DNA of 64,000 bases from Pleurodeles waltl (lineage: Eukaryota > Chordata > Amphibia > Caudata > Salamandridae). The first letter of the stretch is position 1, and each line of letters starts with the position of its first letter. The notes under the pieces were generated by a model, which ran no database searches, had not been told where the DNA came from, and was given only the letters and a program-made list of their open reading frames with translations. Shown here in pieces: positions 11,779 through 22,479 of the stretch. The DNA lies in NCBI RefSeq assembly GCF_031143425.1, contig NC_090451.1, positions 351,424,339 to 351,488,338 on the forward strand, written 5' to 3'. Both the position numbers and the translations under genes were made by a program.

Positions 11779-14051
11779 ATTTCAGCTAAGCTAATACACA
11801 CCACCAGAAATTGAATTCCCTTTTGCTTAATTCCTGCAATGCAAAAACACAGCAGAGAAACTTGCATGAAGGAATCTCATTCATGTAATCTTAAAAGCCA
11901 CATTATTTCTGTCAACTCAAAACTAACGTCAAGGCAATCTGACTGCAGCCTTGTCTCTGGCAGAGCCCTAGTTATGAAAACCTAAGAACATTAAACTAGG
12001 CATTATTTCCATGTATTTAACAAAAAATAGCTTGAACAACATCACAACGCTTTCATGGAGAAAACACAAGGATGTATTTCCATGTTAACAGAGCAACTGT
12101 TGCAGCTTCCACGGTTATTAGTGATATCATCTGTGAGGTCATGCATGAGATGAGGAGTAAGGCATTATGGTTGTGTAGCTAACCATAACTGTGAAATATG
12201 AGAGTTTTAGATTTCTAAACAGAATACTCTCAATTTGAGTTCCTCCTTTTTTAAATACCTCCATGCATAACCACAAAGACTCCTGGGGAAAACTTTTTTT
12301 CTGTGAATCTATTCAAGCAAACCTATGCTGCTACCACATCTCTCATATATGTGCACCCCTAACATTTGTTTCAACACAGCTCTACTTCTACAGGGGCATG
12401 CAGAGAAAATGTGTTTGCCATAATATCCTGCATCTCTCCAGCAAAGCGCTGAATACGTTTTTCACTCAGAGTTACACCACAGCTCCATGTATCAAAAGTG
12501 TTGCCTGATTAACTTGGAGCTTGCACTACCAAGGAGTTATGAACCATAACAGGCAATATATAACAAGCAATACGTTCTTATTACTTTGAAAGACATTTTA
12601 TCAACATCAGAATGAAAGAATGAGTCAAGGACAACAATGATTCAAACATATGTCTTACAGGCAGAATGCATACATCTGCAGGGGGTGCATAATAACCACC
12701 CAGGTTAACTTAACCAGGATTAGAACTTGTAGCTTGCATGCTACACAAGGACCTCTGCAACAGATACATCAACCCACTGACAACATAACAAAGACCACAA
12801 ATATATGACATACTGGTTACAAGCAATGCTCTAAAACAGACATGCTAACCATGTAAACTATTTGAGGACTCAAACCCAGTGCTTTAACTGGGAAGGTACT
12901 GTCAATTACTGAGTACCTGGCTTTTTAACCTCAAAAGGAAAATTTCTCAGTAGGGATCCACTACTTTTAATAGGAGAGCAGCAGTACTTCTCAGTAGCAA
13001 ACACATACTCTAGCATAGTGAGTACTAACACTTACATATTTCCATTTCAAGCACTGATCATAACTGGAATCAAAGATTGCAAACATCTGAAGAAATTGCT
13101 TTACAAACTTATGGCCTTAAACTTGCAGGATGTAAACGTCTACAAGTGGCCTAACGTTCGAGCAGTCTTAAAACACAGTATACTGTGATAAAGCCAGACC
13201 AGCTTTAACATAATTTTCCCTAGTTATCAATTTCTTCATGGACAGGCTTTGTAAATATATATAACACAGTATCAGTAGCAAGTACTGTTTGTTTGTCCTT
13301 TGCCAACCTCGCCTCCCCTCCCCCTCCCTCTGACCCACACAACGAATGGGGTCTGACACTCATCCACCCATTCTTTATTCAACTATTTCTTTTTGGCATT
13401 TTACCACTTACCCATCCCCAGAGGGAACACTGCCCAGCCTCCACGGGCCAAAAAGAAAAAGTATTTTTGCCATTGTTATGGTCCTGCACAGACAATTTGT
13501 TTTTTAAAAATGAGTGATGGGAGTCTCTGGCCAGTTGGCTGTGCATAGGGAGGGGTTTGTGTCTGTGGTAGGTTGAGCAAAGAGCCTGACCTGTGGCCAA
13601 CCTCCTGCCTTCATGGTTGGCCAAAACTTACTTTAAGATGGAAAAAACACTCATAAATTCTCTGAAAAACAAAGGTTAAAGTGGAGTTATATGTGAGGAA
13701 GATATTATGATTTTCACTTACAAACCTTAGCAATTCACTGAAAAAAAACACTACAGCATTAAAACCAAAAAAACACTGATGTTTGTCAATTAAACAACAG
13801 TGACATACGTATAACTTGCACTGCTATAATGCGCTGTTTTTGATATCACATATTACACCATTGATGACATCTGAAATCTATGGTGGTGCAAGTAATCTAT
13901 GTCAGTGGCAAATGACTGGTGTATTTCCACGCTTTTTTGGTTTTAAAACGGTAATGTTTTTTTCAGTAAATTGCTATGGCTTAATTTATGTTAAAATCTC
14001 ACTGTCTTCCTTGCATATTACTCCACTTTAACCTTTATGTTTTTCAATGCA
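11779..14051. other. AT-rich intergenic DNA, no gene seen
   Basis: No recognisable coding exon, RNA gene or repeat terminus was found. ORFs are short and unconvincing. Confidence 0.5.
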
Positions 14052-16263
14052 TGTTAGAAATTGGGTTTCTAGTTGGCAGCGGTATGCACCCTGTCCAAGT
14101 AGGGATCACAATCCTAGTCAGGGTAAGTCAAAATATACGACCTAAACTAACATGCGTTCACCCTGTGGTAGCTTGGCGCAGAGCAGGAAGGCTTAACTTA
14201 GGAGGCAATGTGCAAAGTATTTGTGCAACACACACACAATAATCATGCAATGTATTCCACAAAAAGACTCCACACAAATGTAGAAAAATATAACTTGTTT
14301 ATCTGTATAAATCAGGATCTGAACGACAGAGATCTAATATGTCAGTTATTAATGCAGGATTAAGGAAAGCAAGGCTGATAAAGGATCACGGGTTAGAAGA
14401 AATGGTGCAGAGATTCTTTGCCACAAGTGCGTGCTATCTCCACAGATTACAGTAATGTCTGGATTTCCCTCTTCTGGGAGAGCAGCTGAGTGTGAGGTTT
14501 CTGGGCATGTACACCAGGGAAGCAAGTGGGTGGGGGGGAGGGCACAGAGTAACTGTGAGGTGAATGTCTGTGGCCCCAGGGGAGAAAGTCACTGCCTCAG
14601 CCACAAGGAATGAGCAGAAAACGTATGAAGCCGCATGGGATACTTGACAAAAGAGGGTGGCCAAGTTCAGCAAGTCGCTCAAAGTTGTTCGTCACAGAGG
14701 ACTACCAAGTGCTTCAAAGCCACTCAGGGTGATAGCAGAAAGCAGGCGGCGAAGCTTAGTGGGGCCACTTATAGTGATTGCAGATAGCAGTGGCAAAGCT
14801 TTGGGGAGACGTTCAGAGGGATTGCAGACAACGGGCGGCAAAGCTTAGTGAGGACACTCAGGGTGATTGCAAATAGGGGCAGCGAAGTCCAGCAAGGCCA
14901 CACAGGGTGATTGACGGATGCGGCAGCGTAGCTTGGTAGAGTCACTCAGGGTGATTGCAGATAGCTGCAGTGAAGTCCAGCAAGGCCGCTTAACGTGACT
15001 GAAGAAATGAGTGGCAAAGTAAAATGAAAGCCACTCAGAATCACTCTGGGGTTGGTGGAAGGGTCCTGGGCTACTGGGCAGGGATTAGAAGGAGAAGGCA
15101 GCAGTTCCTAGGAACAGTCAATCCTGTCAAAGTGGCGATCCTGGCACAAAGTGGTCTTTACTCCACCAGCGTTCCTGGAGTCCAGAAGTGTACTAATTTG
15201 AGTGGGTCAGGGACCCAGTACTTATATTAGAAAGTGCCTTTGAATACAGGGTGACTACAAAGAACTCCTGTGAAGTGCACAGGCCCCATTTTCAGGTCAG
15301 CCTTGGCTCCAGACTATCAGTGGGTGGTAATCAGCCCCTTTGTCTGGACTCTGGTGACTACTCTTTGAGGTGAAAATGTGAGCCCTTCCCAACCACCTCC
15401 CCAGAAAGACCCATCGGTGTGCAGATGAATACAGATGCAGTTGAGTATCTTGTGTTGTGGGTGCCTGGAGGGAGTGCAAAAGTGTAGCTGTCACCCAGTC
15501 AAGTCAGACGTGTACTGGAGATAGGCTGTGAGCACACAGAGCATGGAGTGCAGAGAAATTCCCACTTTCTCAAAGTGGCATTTCTTAAAATAGTAATAAT
15601 AAATCTGACTTGACCAGTAAAGAGTAATTCTTATTACCATTCCAATGGTACTAAACACAGTGTAACTACTTCTCTCAGATCAGGAATTACAGCTTAAAGG
15701 TACCATAAGGAATTCCTAATGCTGGCCTATGAGCGGGGCAGGGCTTACGTAATGAAAAACGACTTTGGGGGACCACGAAAATTCCGGGGACATGAAAAAC
15801 CTATGAGTACATGTCCTGCCTTCTGCTTACATGGCACCCTGCCCTACGGGCTACCTTAGGGGTGACAGATGAAAGAAAAGGAGACTTTTGGGCTTGACAA
15901 GAGGCTTTACAAGCCAAGTCGGTGGCAGTGAAACTGCACACACAGGCTCTGCAGTGGCAGACCTAAAACATGTTTACAGAGCTACTAAAGTGGGTGGCAC
16001 AACCAGTGCTGCAGGCCCACTAGTTGCATTCAGTTTACAGGCTGTGGGTATATGGTATACCACTTTACAAGGGACTTACAAGTAAATTAAATGAGCCACT
16101 TGTGGATACACCAATATTACCAAGTTTTAGGGGTGAAGCACATGCACTTTAGCAATGTTAAAGTGCTCAGAGGCCTAAGGCCAACAAAAAGATACAGCAA
16201 CAAAACAGGAGGTATAGGCAAAAAGTCTGGGGTAAACCCACTCCAAGGATGCCAAGTTTAACA
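14052..16263. mobile_element. Family-B solo LTR (complete, no clear target duplication)
   Basis: The element begins TGTTAGAAATTGGGTTTCTA and ends GCCAAGTTTAACA, an imperfect inverted TGTTA...TAACA pair. It is collinear with the copy at 61647-63288: a GTCAGGGTAAG-type motif, GTAGCTTRGCRMAGAGCAG, GCAATGTGCAAAGTA, and at the right end the GGGACTTACAAGTAAATTAAAT and CACATGCACTTTAGCA blocks. It is longer than the 61.6-kb copy, partly because it carries an internal minisatellite. Flanks ATGCA (left) and TTGAA (right) do not match, so the target duplication has decayed or an end is misplaced. Confidence 0.72.
14677..15041 (+). repeat. Minisatellite, about 45-bp unit, about 8 copies
   Basis: The phrase CACTCAGGGTGATTGCAG recurs in diverged form at about 14721, 14766, 14811, 14855, 14900, 14943, 14987 and 15032. 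The steps are 43-45 bp. Between them lies a GCRGCRAAGCTTAGTGAGGC-type sequence. It is internal to the family-B LTR. Confidence 0.8.
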
Positions 16264-16932
16264 TTGAATATATAAAATAAACACCTATGGAATGCATACA
16301 ACTAGAGCACAATGTGACTGTCATTGAATCTTCTCCATACGACGCTGCATTTCCCAACTTCACCCCCAAGTTTGCTTCTCATTTTTGGCATTGTGCACCA
16401 TAGCTCCCGTTATTCACACAGCTTCTTGATTATAGTTGCAACTTTGAAACCTCATGTTTCCAGTACCTCCACACCGTGTACATCTTCTCTTATGTGTACT
16501 TAGAGGTGGCCGACCCACTGAAAGCTCACGGTAGGTGCCTGACACTGGCTCAGGACAAGGTCCTTTTGGAAAATGAGCTGAGTTTCCATGTGAGTTCTGA
16601 CTGCCACCTATGCTCTCTCAAGAAGCACCAAGAATTGGAGACAAAAAAAAGAAAATATTAACCTTTGATTTGAAAACAGGAGAAGGAAAAGAGGTACCCA
16701 TCTAGAGGCTGCATGTGAATTCAGAAAAACTGGTATTTTTCCCAGCTTCTCTGCTGTGGTTCTTTTTTCCCTTATTGCATTTAAGAGCAGTTCAAAATAT
16801 GTGAGCTCGGGATGTGTGCTGTGCTTTAGAAATAGCTCTCGTGTGTCTGATTTAGATAGACTGTAATGTTTTTTTCATTTGACATTCTAGGCCACTGACA
16901 GGGTCCATATAACTGACAGCACTATTAGGTAT
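16264..16932. other. Intergenic DNA, no gene seen
   Basis: No exon or repeat was confidently recognised. A 61-codon ORF (16476-16661, +) has no known domain. Confidence 0.4.
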
Positions 16933-17081
16933 CCCGGGTCTCTGCGTGATGTGCTGCTCCAGTCAGGTTGTTTCCTTTGACTTCTAGGACTTGTAGTCTT
17001 GTTTATTCCATTATAAAAAAGGCCTAGAAGTCCCAGAATTGAACGGGAAGAATCTGGACTGAAGCAGCACATCAGGCCCGG
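16933..17081. mobile_element. Small inverted-repeat MITE upstream of CEP89
   Basis: The left arm starts CCCGGGTCTCTGCGTGATGT and the right arm ends as the inverse of CCGGGCCTGATGTGCTGC. The arms pair through GATGTGCTGCTYCAGTC and continue into a GACTTCTAGG / CCTAGAAGTC pair around a short AT loop. There is no ORF. The parent family was not identified. Confidence 0.55.
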
Positions 17082-17589
17082 TCTTGGGAAACATGGCAGC
17101 TAAGATGACTTGCCTCTCTAACTCACTTATGGCATTGTTGTCATGGCGATTGGGGTGGTGGCATACATATTTTAAGATGATGTTTACAAACTGTCACTTT
17201 TCATAAATGGCTCTCAATGCAGTGATACATACAGTCTAATGTACAAAGCTGAAACGCTTCTTCATGTAACAAAGAAATACACTTTTTCGAGGTTTGAATA
17301 GTCTTTACCGTATTTTTAGATGTGTTGGTTGCACTGATTATCAGGGCTCAGCTTGCGCGTGGACTTGAGTCCAGCCGGACACTTGGTTCGGCTCTCGCGG
17401 TTGATTTGTTGACTCGCCCTCCACCTCTATGTGTACACTGGATCCCTGTAGTCCGACAAACATGTCTTTTTAGTGCTTAGGTCACTTTAAGAGTAGGGCA
17501 TGGTTTAATAGCTGTGCTGTTGTCCAACAGCTGCATATAATCCGTTTTATAGAAAAAGCACGTGTCCTCTTTTGTAAAACCAATGTCTC
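17082..17589. other. Upstream flank of the CEP89 promoter
   Basis: Mixed-composition DNA without a recognised gene. The last 250 bp grade into the CpG-richer promoter. No divergent first exon could be recognised on the minus strand. Confidence 0.4.
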
Positions 17590-17958
17590 CCTCACCTGAG
17601 AAGGGCGCGCTGGCGGCTCACTGGCCCAGCTCTGCTGCTAAAGGGCAAGAGGAGAGGGGGTGGTCGGCGTAAGACCTGCGAGAGTGGAAACAACCGAGGC
17701 GCGAATACCTCGCTGACTGCCGCTCCTGGCTGACAGCTTCGAAGCGCCTCAGGTAGTTGAAAGACGTGAAGTTGCTAGGCCCGGACAGAAGGGCGTTCCC
17801 AGGGAGGAGCCCGAGCTCCGGCCCAATGAGGGCCCTCCTTGTTGGGCTGCGGTTGTGAAGGAAGCGTCCGTTTGAATCGGAAGATGCGGAGCTGCTGAAG
17901 TCGCTGCTGAGTGCGCTGCGGTGCTGCTGGAAGTGTCAGTCATTCCCCGCCCGTCAAG
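17590..17958 (+). promoter_or_regulatory. Probable CEP89 promoter and 5' UTR (CpG-richer segment)
   Basis: The roughly 370 bp before the CEP89 ATG are visibly GC- and CpG-richer than the AT-rich DNA around them (GCGCGC, GGCGCG and many CG steps). Motif matches seen by eye are a CCAAT box at 17823-17827, an ETS-like CGGAAG at 17878-17883 and an Sp1-like CCCCGCCC at 17945-17952. No TATA box is obvious. This fits a housekeeping, CpG-type promoter for a ciliary gene. The transcription start is not defined by sequence alone. A short uORF (ATG at 17884, stop at 17896-17898) would lie in the leader if transcription starts upstream of it. Confidence 0.55.
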
Positions 17959-17997
17959 ATGCCTTTTGGGTTTCCGAGGCGCAGTTCTGCGCAGTTT
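17959..17997 (+). CDS. CEP89: CEP89 exon 1 (coding part, 13 codons)
   Basis: Start codon plus the first 13 codons of centrosomal protein of 89 kDa (CCDC123). It reads MPFGFPRRSSAQF and runs straight into a consensus donor (TTT|GTGAGT), so the following intron is phase 0. Vertebrate CEP89 proteins, as I recall them, begin with a similarly short basic exon of the pattern M..GF.R...F before the KHI.HG exon. The start has A at -3 (CAAGATGC) and lies at the end of a CpG-richer stretch. CEP89 is a coiled-coil protein of the mother-centriole distal appendages, needed for early ciliogenesis. Exon 1 alone is too short to be diagnostic. The call rests on its length, phase and donor, the promoter-like context, and the two downstream exons. 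A four-codon upstream ORF lies at 17884-17898. Confidence 0.78.
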
Positions 17998-17999
17998 GT

Positions 18000-19079
18000 G
18001 AGTACTTTATTGGCAGCCTTTTCTGCACATCTGTGAGGGCAATGTTGCTCGTCCCAGAAGCAAAAAGTACTAGAGGAGGGAGGAAACAGCCGCGAGAGAA
18101 GTAAAAGCAGAGACAGATAAATCAGGGAAATATATAGACATCATAATCCGCAAGAGTACGTGAGGAGACAATTTACCCTTTACCCGTCCATAAAAGAGCC
18201 TACCACCGAGAACCAGCAAGGTATACATGGAGAGGCAATAAAATAAGTAAACAGTAGGGGAACACAAAACAAGCACTGGCAAACTCAGTGGTTCTGAACT
18301 GATAGTAATGAAAGTGCACGGTAACTGATGAGTGAGTTGTTCCTGTGCTGCGAGGATGGGTAAGCGAGGAAAGCCAGTCGTATGAAGAATGGGTGGATGA
18401 GTGTCGGACCCTGTGGGGGCACAGGGAGGACAAGCGCTACTCGGCCTCGATCAACCATGGTAGTTGGATCCTTTTACCACCGTTGTCGGCCCAACCGCAG
18501 CTCCCGAAACTGGGCCATATACAGCCCTTTCTGTACTTGACTCTTAAGGTAGTGAGGGCCAACAGTCACAGGCTTTTCGGGAAGGTAGTGTGGGTGGACA
18601 AGAACTTAACAGAAAAAAGTGGTGGAGTGGGAGGGGACAGCAAGAGCTCAACATTAACCAGCAGACACAATATCACAGTGTCCAGCCCGTGTCTTATTTT
18701 GTTTTCTTTAAAAAATAAAGTACTTTAACCTTTCAGAACTAAATACTAAACAATTTTATGTTTGTTTATTTTTATTTATGTATTGTTTCAGTTAATTAAT
18801 ACCATAACAATTTTGCCAATCTGCATCATAAAAACATTCTAAAAAAAATAAAAGAGTAAAACATTTAATTCAGAAAATGTAAATTCGTGAGTTAGAAAAA
18901 AAGGAAAGGAGAGCAATTTTACGTTTTAGTGTCCCTGAAATAAAGAAAAAGGAAATGTCTCACTTAAAATTTGGAGACAGAAGAAATACAGGCAAGTAGC
19001 ACTTTAGTTTATTACTGTCCTGGAGCTTAGGGTAAGTCATGGGTGCTTATCACTCTTTTCAGGGTGCGCAACTGCCCAA
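18000..19079. other. Start of intron 1, no gene seen
   Basis: CG-poor intronic DNA, becoming very AT-rich at 18700-19000. A 127-codon ORF (18345-18728, +) shows no recognisable domain. The 3' UTR of the neighbouring minus-strand LINE may extend into 18960-19079. Confidence 0.4.
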
Positions 19080-19189
19080 CCTAGTAGAGCTAAGAACCTA
19101 AACATCGCTTTTATGCATGACGTGTTTAAAAAAATTGACTAACTTACAGTTTAGCTGGGGGTTGTGCGGTTTGAAGCAGGCTATTATGG

Positions 19190-21124
19190 CTCACCTGCAG
19201 GTCCTAATAGCTCTGTCAGTGAACATCCTCTTGAGTAGTATCTTCCCAAGGTCTAACAAACCTGGACAGATTCATATTATATGTATCAGATCTTCATTTT
19301 GGCATGTACAGTGCTTACACTGATGCAAGATGATGTCTTTCCCCGACTGAGCATTGGCCAGGGTTGGCAGATTGCCTAATCACATTATCATGAGATTGTT
19401 TCATGTGCGGTGCAAACGTTGTGAAGAGATAGGCAGCTGGTTCAAGTTTAACGTAGTACTTTATGGTCATCCACGCATGTGACCAGGCACTAAATTTGGC
19501 TTTATTTTCTATGAACGAAAGCAATTTAGTGGCCTTAGTAGCCCCTCTGGAGAATGATTTGTATGTCGGGACTGCTTCCCATAAGTCCTTAAGTCGTAGT
19601 TGGACGATTGATGATTGACGGTACTTGTTGTAGGCTGAGTACTGATCTTGTTCCAGTGCCTTCCAGAGAGTCTTGTTCAATTTGTCAGCTGAGTGACTGA
19701 TTTTGTACCAAATTTTAACTGCCTCTGCTCTTGTGGCCAAGTCTTGCCGTACTAGTCTGAATTCAAGGCAGACCTGCGCCGGCGAGGCAGTGTTTGGTAA
19801 TTTGAAGACTCGTCAGAATACTTTGAACTGTGTTTTGTCTGTCAAGAGCTCGTCCTGACCGTGCATTGTCACTCTTGCATAGGTTAGTGAGGGAAGCAGT
19901 TTAGAGGAGATGACTGTTAACAGAGGACCAAGTGATCGGCTGTGTAACTGTTTGGCCAAGCAAGAGAAAGCGTAAATTAGTTCTGTAACTCTTTGCGCAA
20001 TGTATCTCTTCTGTTGACGACAGGAGCCCTGGACATCTAAAATTACTCAGAGATGTTTATAATACGGCACCGCCTCTAGTGAAACGTTGCTCAAAGCCAT
20101 CCTTGATCTAAGAGTGTTCTTGCAACCTACACACATTATTTTAGATTTTGACATATTGATTTCTAGTTGGTTTGATTGAACATTATCTGGAAGAATGTTT
20201 AGAGATCTTTGTAGCCTGACCTAGGTGCAGCTGAGCAGTACCAGACCGTCCGCGTATAGTAGGTGTGTCAGTGAGAGCCTTCCCAAGCAAGGAGAGTGAA
20301 GATTTCCAGGGTCCAGCGCTGGGGTCAGGTCTGCCATAAATAAGTTGAACAGATGCGGGGCGAGTACACAGCCTTGTTTTAGGCCGAGGGTTGTGGGGAT
20401 TTTCCTGGAGAGCCCCGTGCCATCACCGATCCTTATACCTACCCATGTATTTGAGAATAAGGTGATTATAGCATTAAGGAGGGGGGCTGGGAGGCCCCAC
20501 TGCTTCATCTTGCCCCAGAGCAGGTGTCTGTTCTCACGGTCGAAGGCGGCTTTAAAATCGATAAATCCAAGATAGAGTTTCCTGTGCCGGCGTCTGCTCT
20601 ATCAAAAATGAAGTTATTAAAATGTTTGTCGTGGTACCGGCTCCTTTCCTGAAGCCTGTTTGGTTAGTTGGAACAATGTTGCGTTTTTCAGACCATGTTT
20701 TTATTTCAGCAAGGAGTAGGGAGGCGTAGTTTTTTGCCTCAACATCGATAAGAGCGATTAACCTATAATCGCCTGGGTTGTCCCCGTTACCTCCCTTAAA
20801 GATTGGATTGATAATAGCGCCTCACCAGCTCTCAGGGATTCAACCTCTTAGTCTTACTTCCTGGTATAAGGAGGTAAGCACTTCTGACCATAAGACAGCG
20901 TCTCCCCTAAAGATAGCTTGTGGAAGGACATTGGACCCGGGGGCACATTCCTGACGGGCCTTTAGGAGTGCTCGGTGTATCTTGTCAGTTGACAAGGTGA
21001 ATTCAATCGTCTCCCCGTTGTCCGGCGCGGAGGTGTTTCCCTTCTCTGGTGTCCATGCTGGGAATTGCGAGGTATTTCCACAGGGGTGGCACTTTGCTGT
21101 GAAAATTGTCTTGAGATGACTCAC
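19190..21124 (-). pseudogene. LINE reverse transcriptase and C-terminal tail (broken)
   Basis: The minus strand encodes the RT landmarks in order: an upstream APGSNVLPQAIF block, a PTNQTGFRKG block (the Q.GF motif), FIDFKAAFD, then LKQGCVLAPHLFNLF. The catalytic box is THLLYADGLVLLS at about 20262-20224. The expected YADD is YADG, so the second catalytic Asp is lost. A 141-codon stretch (19315-19740) continues the domain C-terminal to RT. A His/Cys-containing tail with an HIICICPG-like end lies near 19200-19320. Several stops and frameshifts are present. Confidence 0.85.
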
Positions 21125-21476
21125 CCAGGTCTTTTCAGGGATATTCGAGTTGTTGATTGGGGTCCCTCGGGTGTTTAAGTTGTTGATGCCCCAGAATTCC
21201 CTGGGATTTTTCCCTTTTGCGGCGTGTATTAATTTTAGCCAAAAGGAGTTCTTAACTTCGGCCTTGGCTTTGCGTAATTGTCTTTTTATACTCCTTCTTT
21301 GAGTTCTTCAGTTTTTCCCAGAGCAGCTGGTTGCCTGGTCGAGCCTTCAGGCATCTCGCCAGCTTCCTTTGAGCTTTTTTTTGAAGGAGTCAGGCTTGTT
21401 TTGAGAGACGGGCCAGGGTGATGTGACGAATTGGGCGTGATTGGTTGCTAGGAGAATGCTGGCCCAGTATTTTCAC

Positions 21477-22475
21477 TCAGAAGTCTTCACAGGCATTCAT
21501 TATATGTTTGTGGTTTTTAAAGCTCTCCAGCATAAGCAGTTTTGCAGATAAAGATATGACTCCTAATGTGGCAGATGACCAGCGTAGTCTCTTCAGGCTT
21601 TTTGGATCTGTAGGGCCCATTTGTGATGGGTTAGGTGCATGCACAGGCAAGGAGAACCTTAAGGTCAGTATTTGGTAGGAGTGGTCACTGAAAGTGGTAT
21701 ATTTTATTTGAAATTGTTGTACCAAATGGATCAGAGGCAATGTGACTAGATTGTAATCTAAAATAGACTGTGAATTAGGGCCACGGAAGGTGAAGCTTGG
21801 CGGGGAGTCACCAACAAATCTCCTGTTTAGTAGCCTTAATTTGAGGTATTCCAGTGACGTCACCAGCTGTGCCCCCTACTGATGATCACGGCGAGTAAAG
21901 GTCGATGATGCCTGTGTCGGGCAATTCCAGTAGGAGTTGTCAGCGTTAGTATTTCGTCTTCCTCTTGTGCCTTAATTAAATTTGAGTTGAAGTCTCCTGT
22001 CAGACTGATGTCCCAATCAGGGTTGGTCTGATGGTAGAACGTAATGATTGCTGTTAGCCTTTTTACTGCGCCTTGTTTGCGAGAAGAGCCGGGGTGTACA
22101 TAGGTGTTGACCAGCAGCACCAGTGGCCTATTGGTGGAATTCCAGTCGAAAAGTTTGAGCACTTGACAGTCTTTGTCTTCTTGTGGCAGCTCTTCTGTGT
22201 TCATTTTTAGGGTTGAGAGGTACACTGCTAGACCCCCACTTGGCCTTCTGTGCTGCTTGTGCTTGACTGTTGTTTTGAAAGGATGTGAAATCCGACAGTG
22301 GAAAAAGCTGTTGTGACCAGGTTTCCTCGAGTGCAATTACATCTAAGTTGTGCCAGGCTTTAGGTGGGGATCCTTTTTCCAGCAATGATTGAGCACCTGC
22401 TATGTTCCAGGATAGAAGCCTTAGATGTTTTTGGTCTGGGCATGCCTGTGGTGGCTCATGCAAGGCGAGGTGCAT
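21477..22475 (-). pseudogene. LINE AP endonuclease domain (broken)
   Basis: Diagnostic APE-endonuclease motifs occur in order on the minus strand. LLSWNIAG is near 22412-22389, followed by VIALEETW (22343-22320, the catalytic Glu block). Next come NTYVHPG, then SLTGDFNSN (GDFN near 21997-21986), SILDYNLV and TFSDHSYQ (SDH near 21689). At least one frameshift separates the N- and C-terminal halves. In a live LINE this domain nicks target DNA for target-primed reverse transcription. Confidence 0.85.
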
Positions 22476-22479
22476 TAAG

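Noticed and set aside
14677..15041. CRISPR-like spacing of repeats
   Set aside because: The whole 45-bp unit is repeated, with no unique spacers, in a eukaryotic LTR; it is a minisatellite.
14047..16296. ATGCA at 14047-14051 and 16292-16296 as a target duplication for the 14-kb LTR
   Set aside because: Using it would extend the element 28 bp past the family's normal TTTAACA end; probably coincidence.
16887..17072. Minus-strand ORF considered as a divergent first exon opposite CEP89
   Set aside because: It lies wholly within the small inverted-repeat MITE.
17749..17943. 64-codon Ser/Ala/Thr-rich minus-strand ORF in the promoter, considered as FAAP24
   Set aside because: Composition reflects GC-rich promoter DNA; no FAAP24-like motif.
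18345..18728. 127-codon ORF just after CEP89 exon 1
   Set aside because: No family resemblance and no acceptor or donor pair that would fit the CEP89 frame.
20221..20508. Bacterial group II intron RT as source of the YADG frame
   Set aside because: It is preceded by an APE endonuclease and followed by LINE-type C-terminal sequence; it is a non-LTR retrotransposon.
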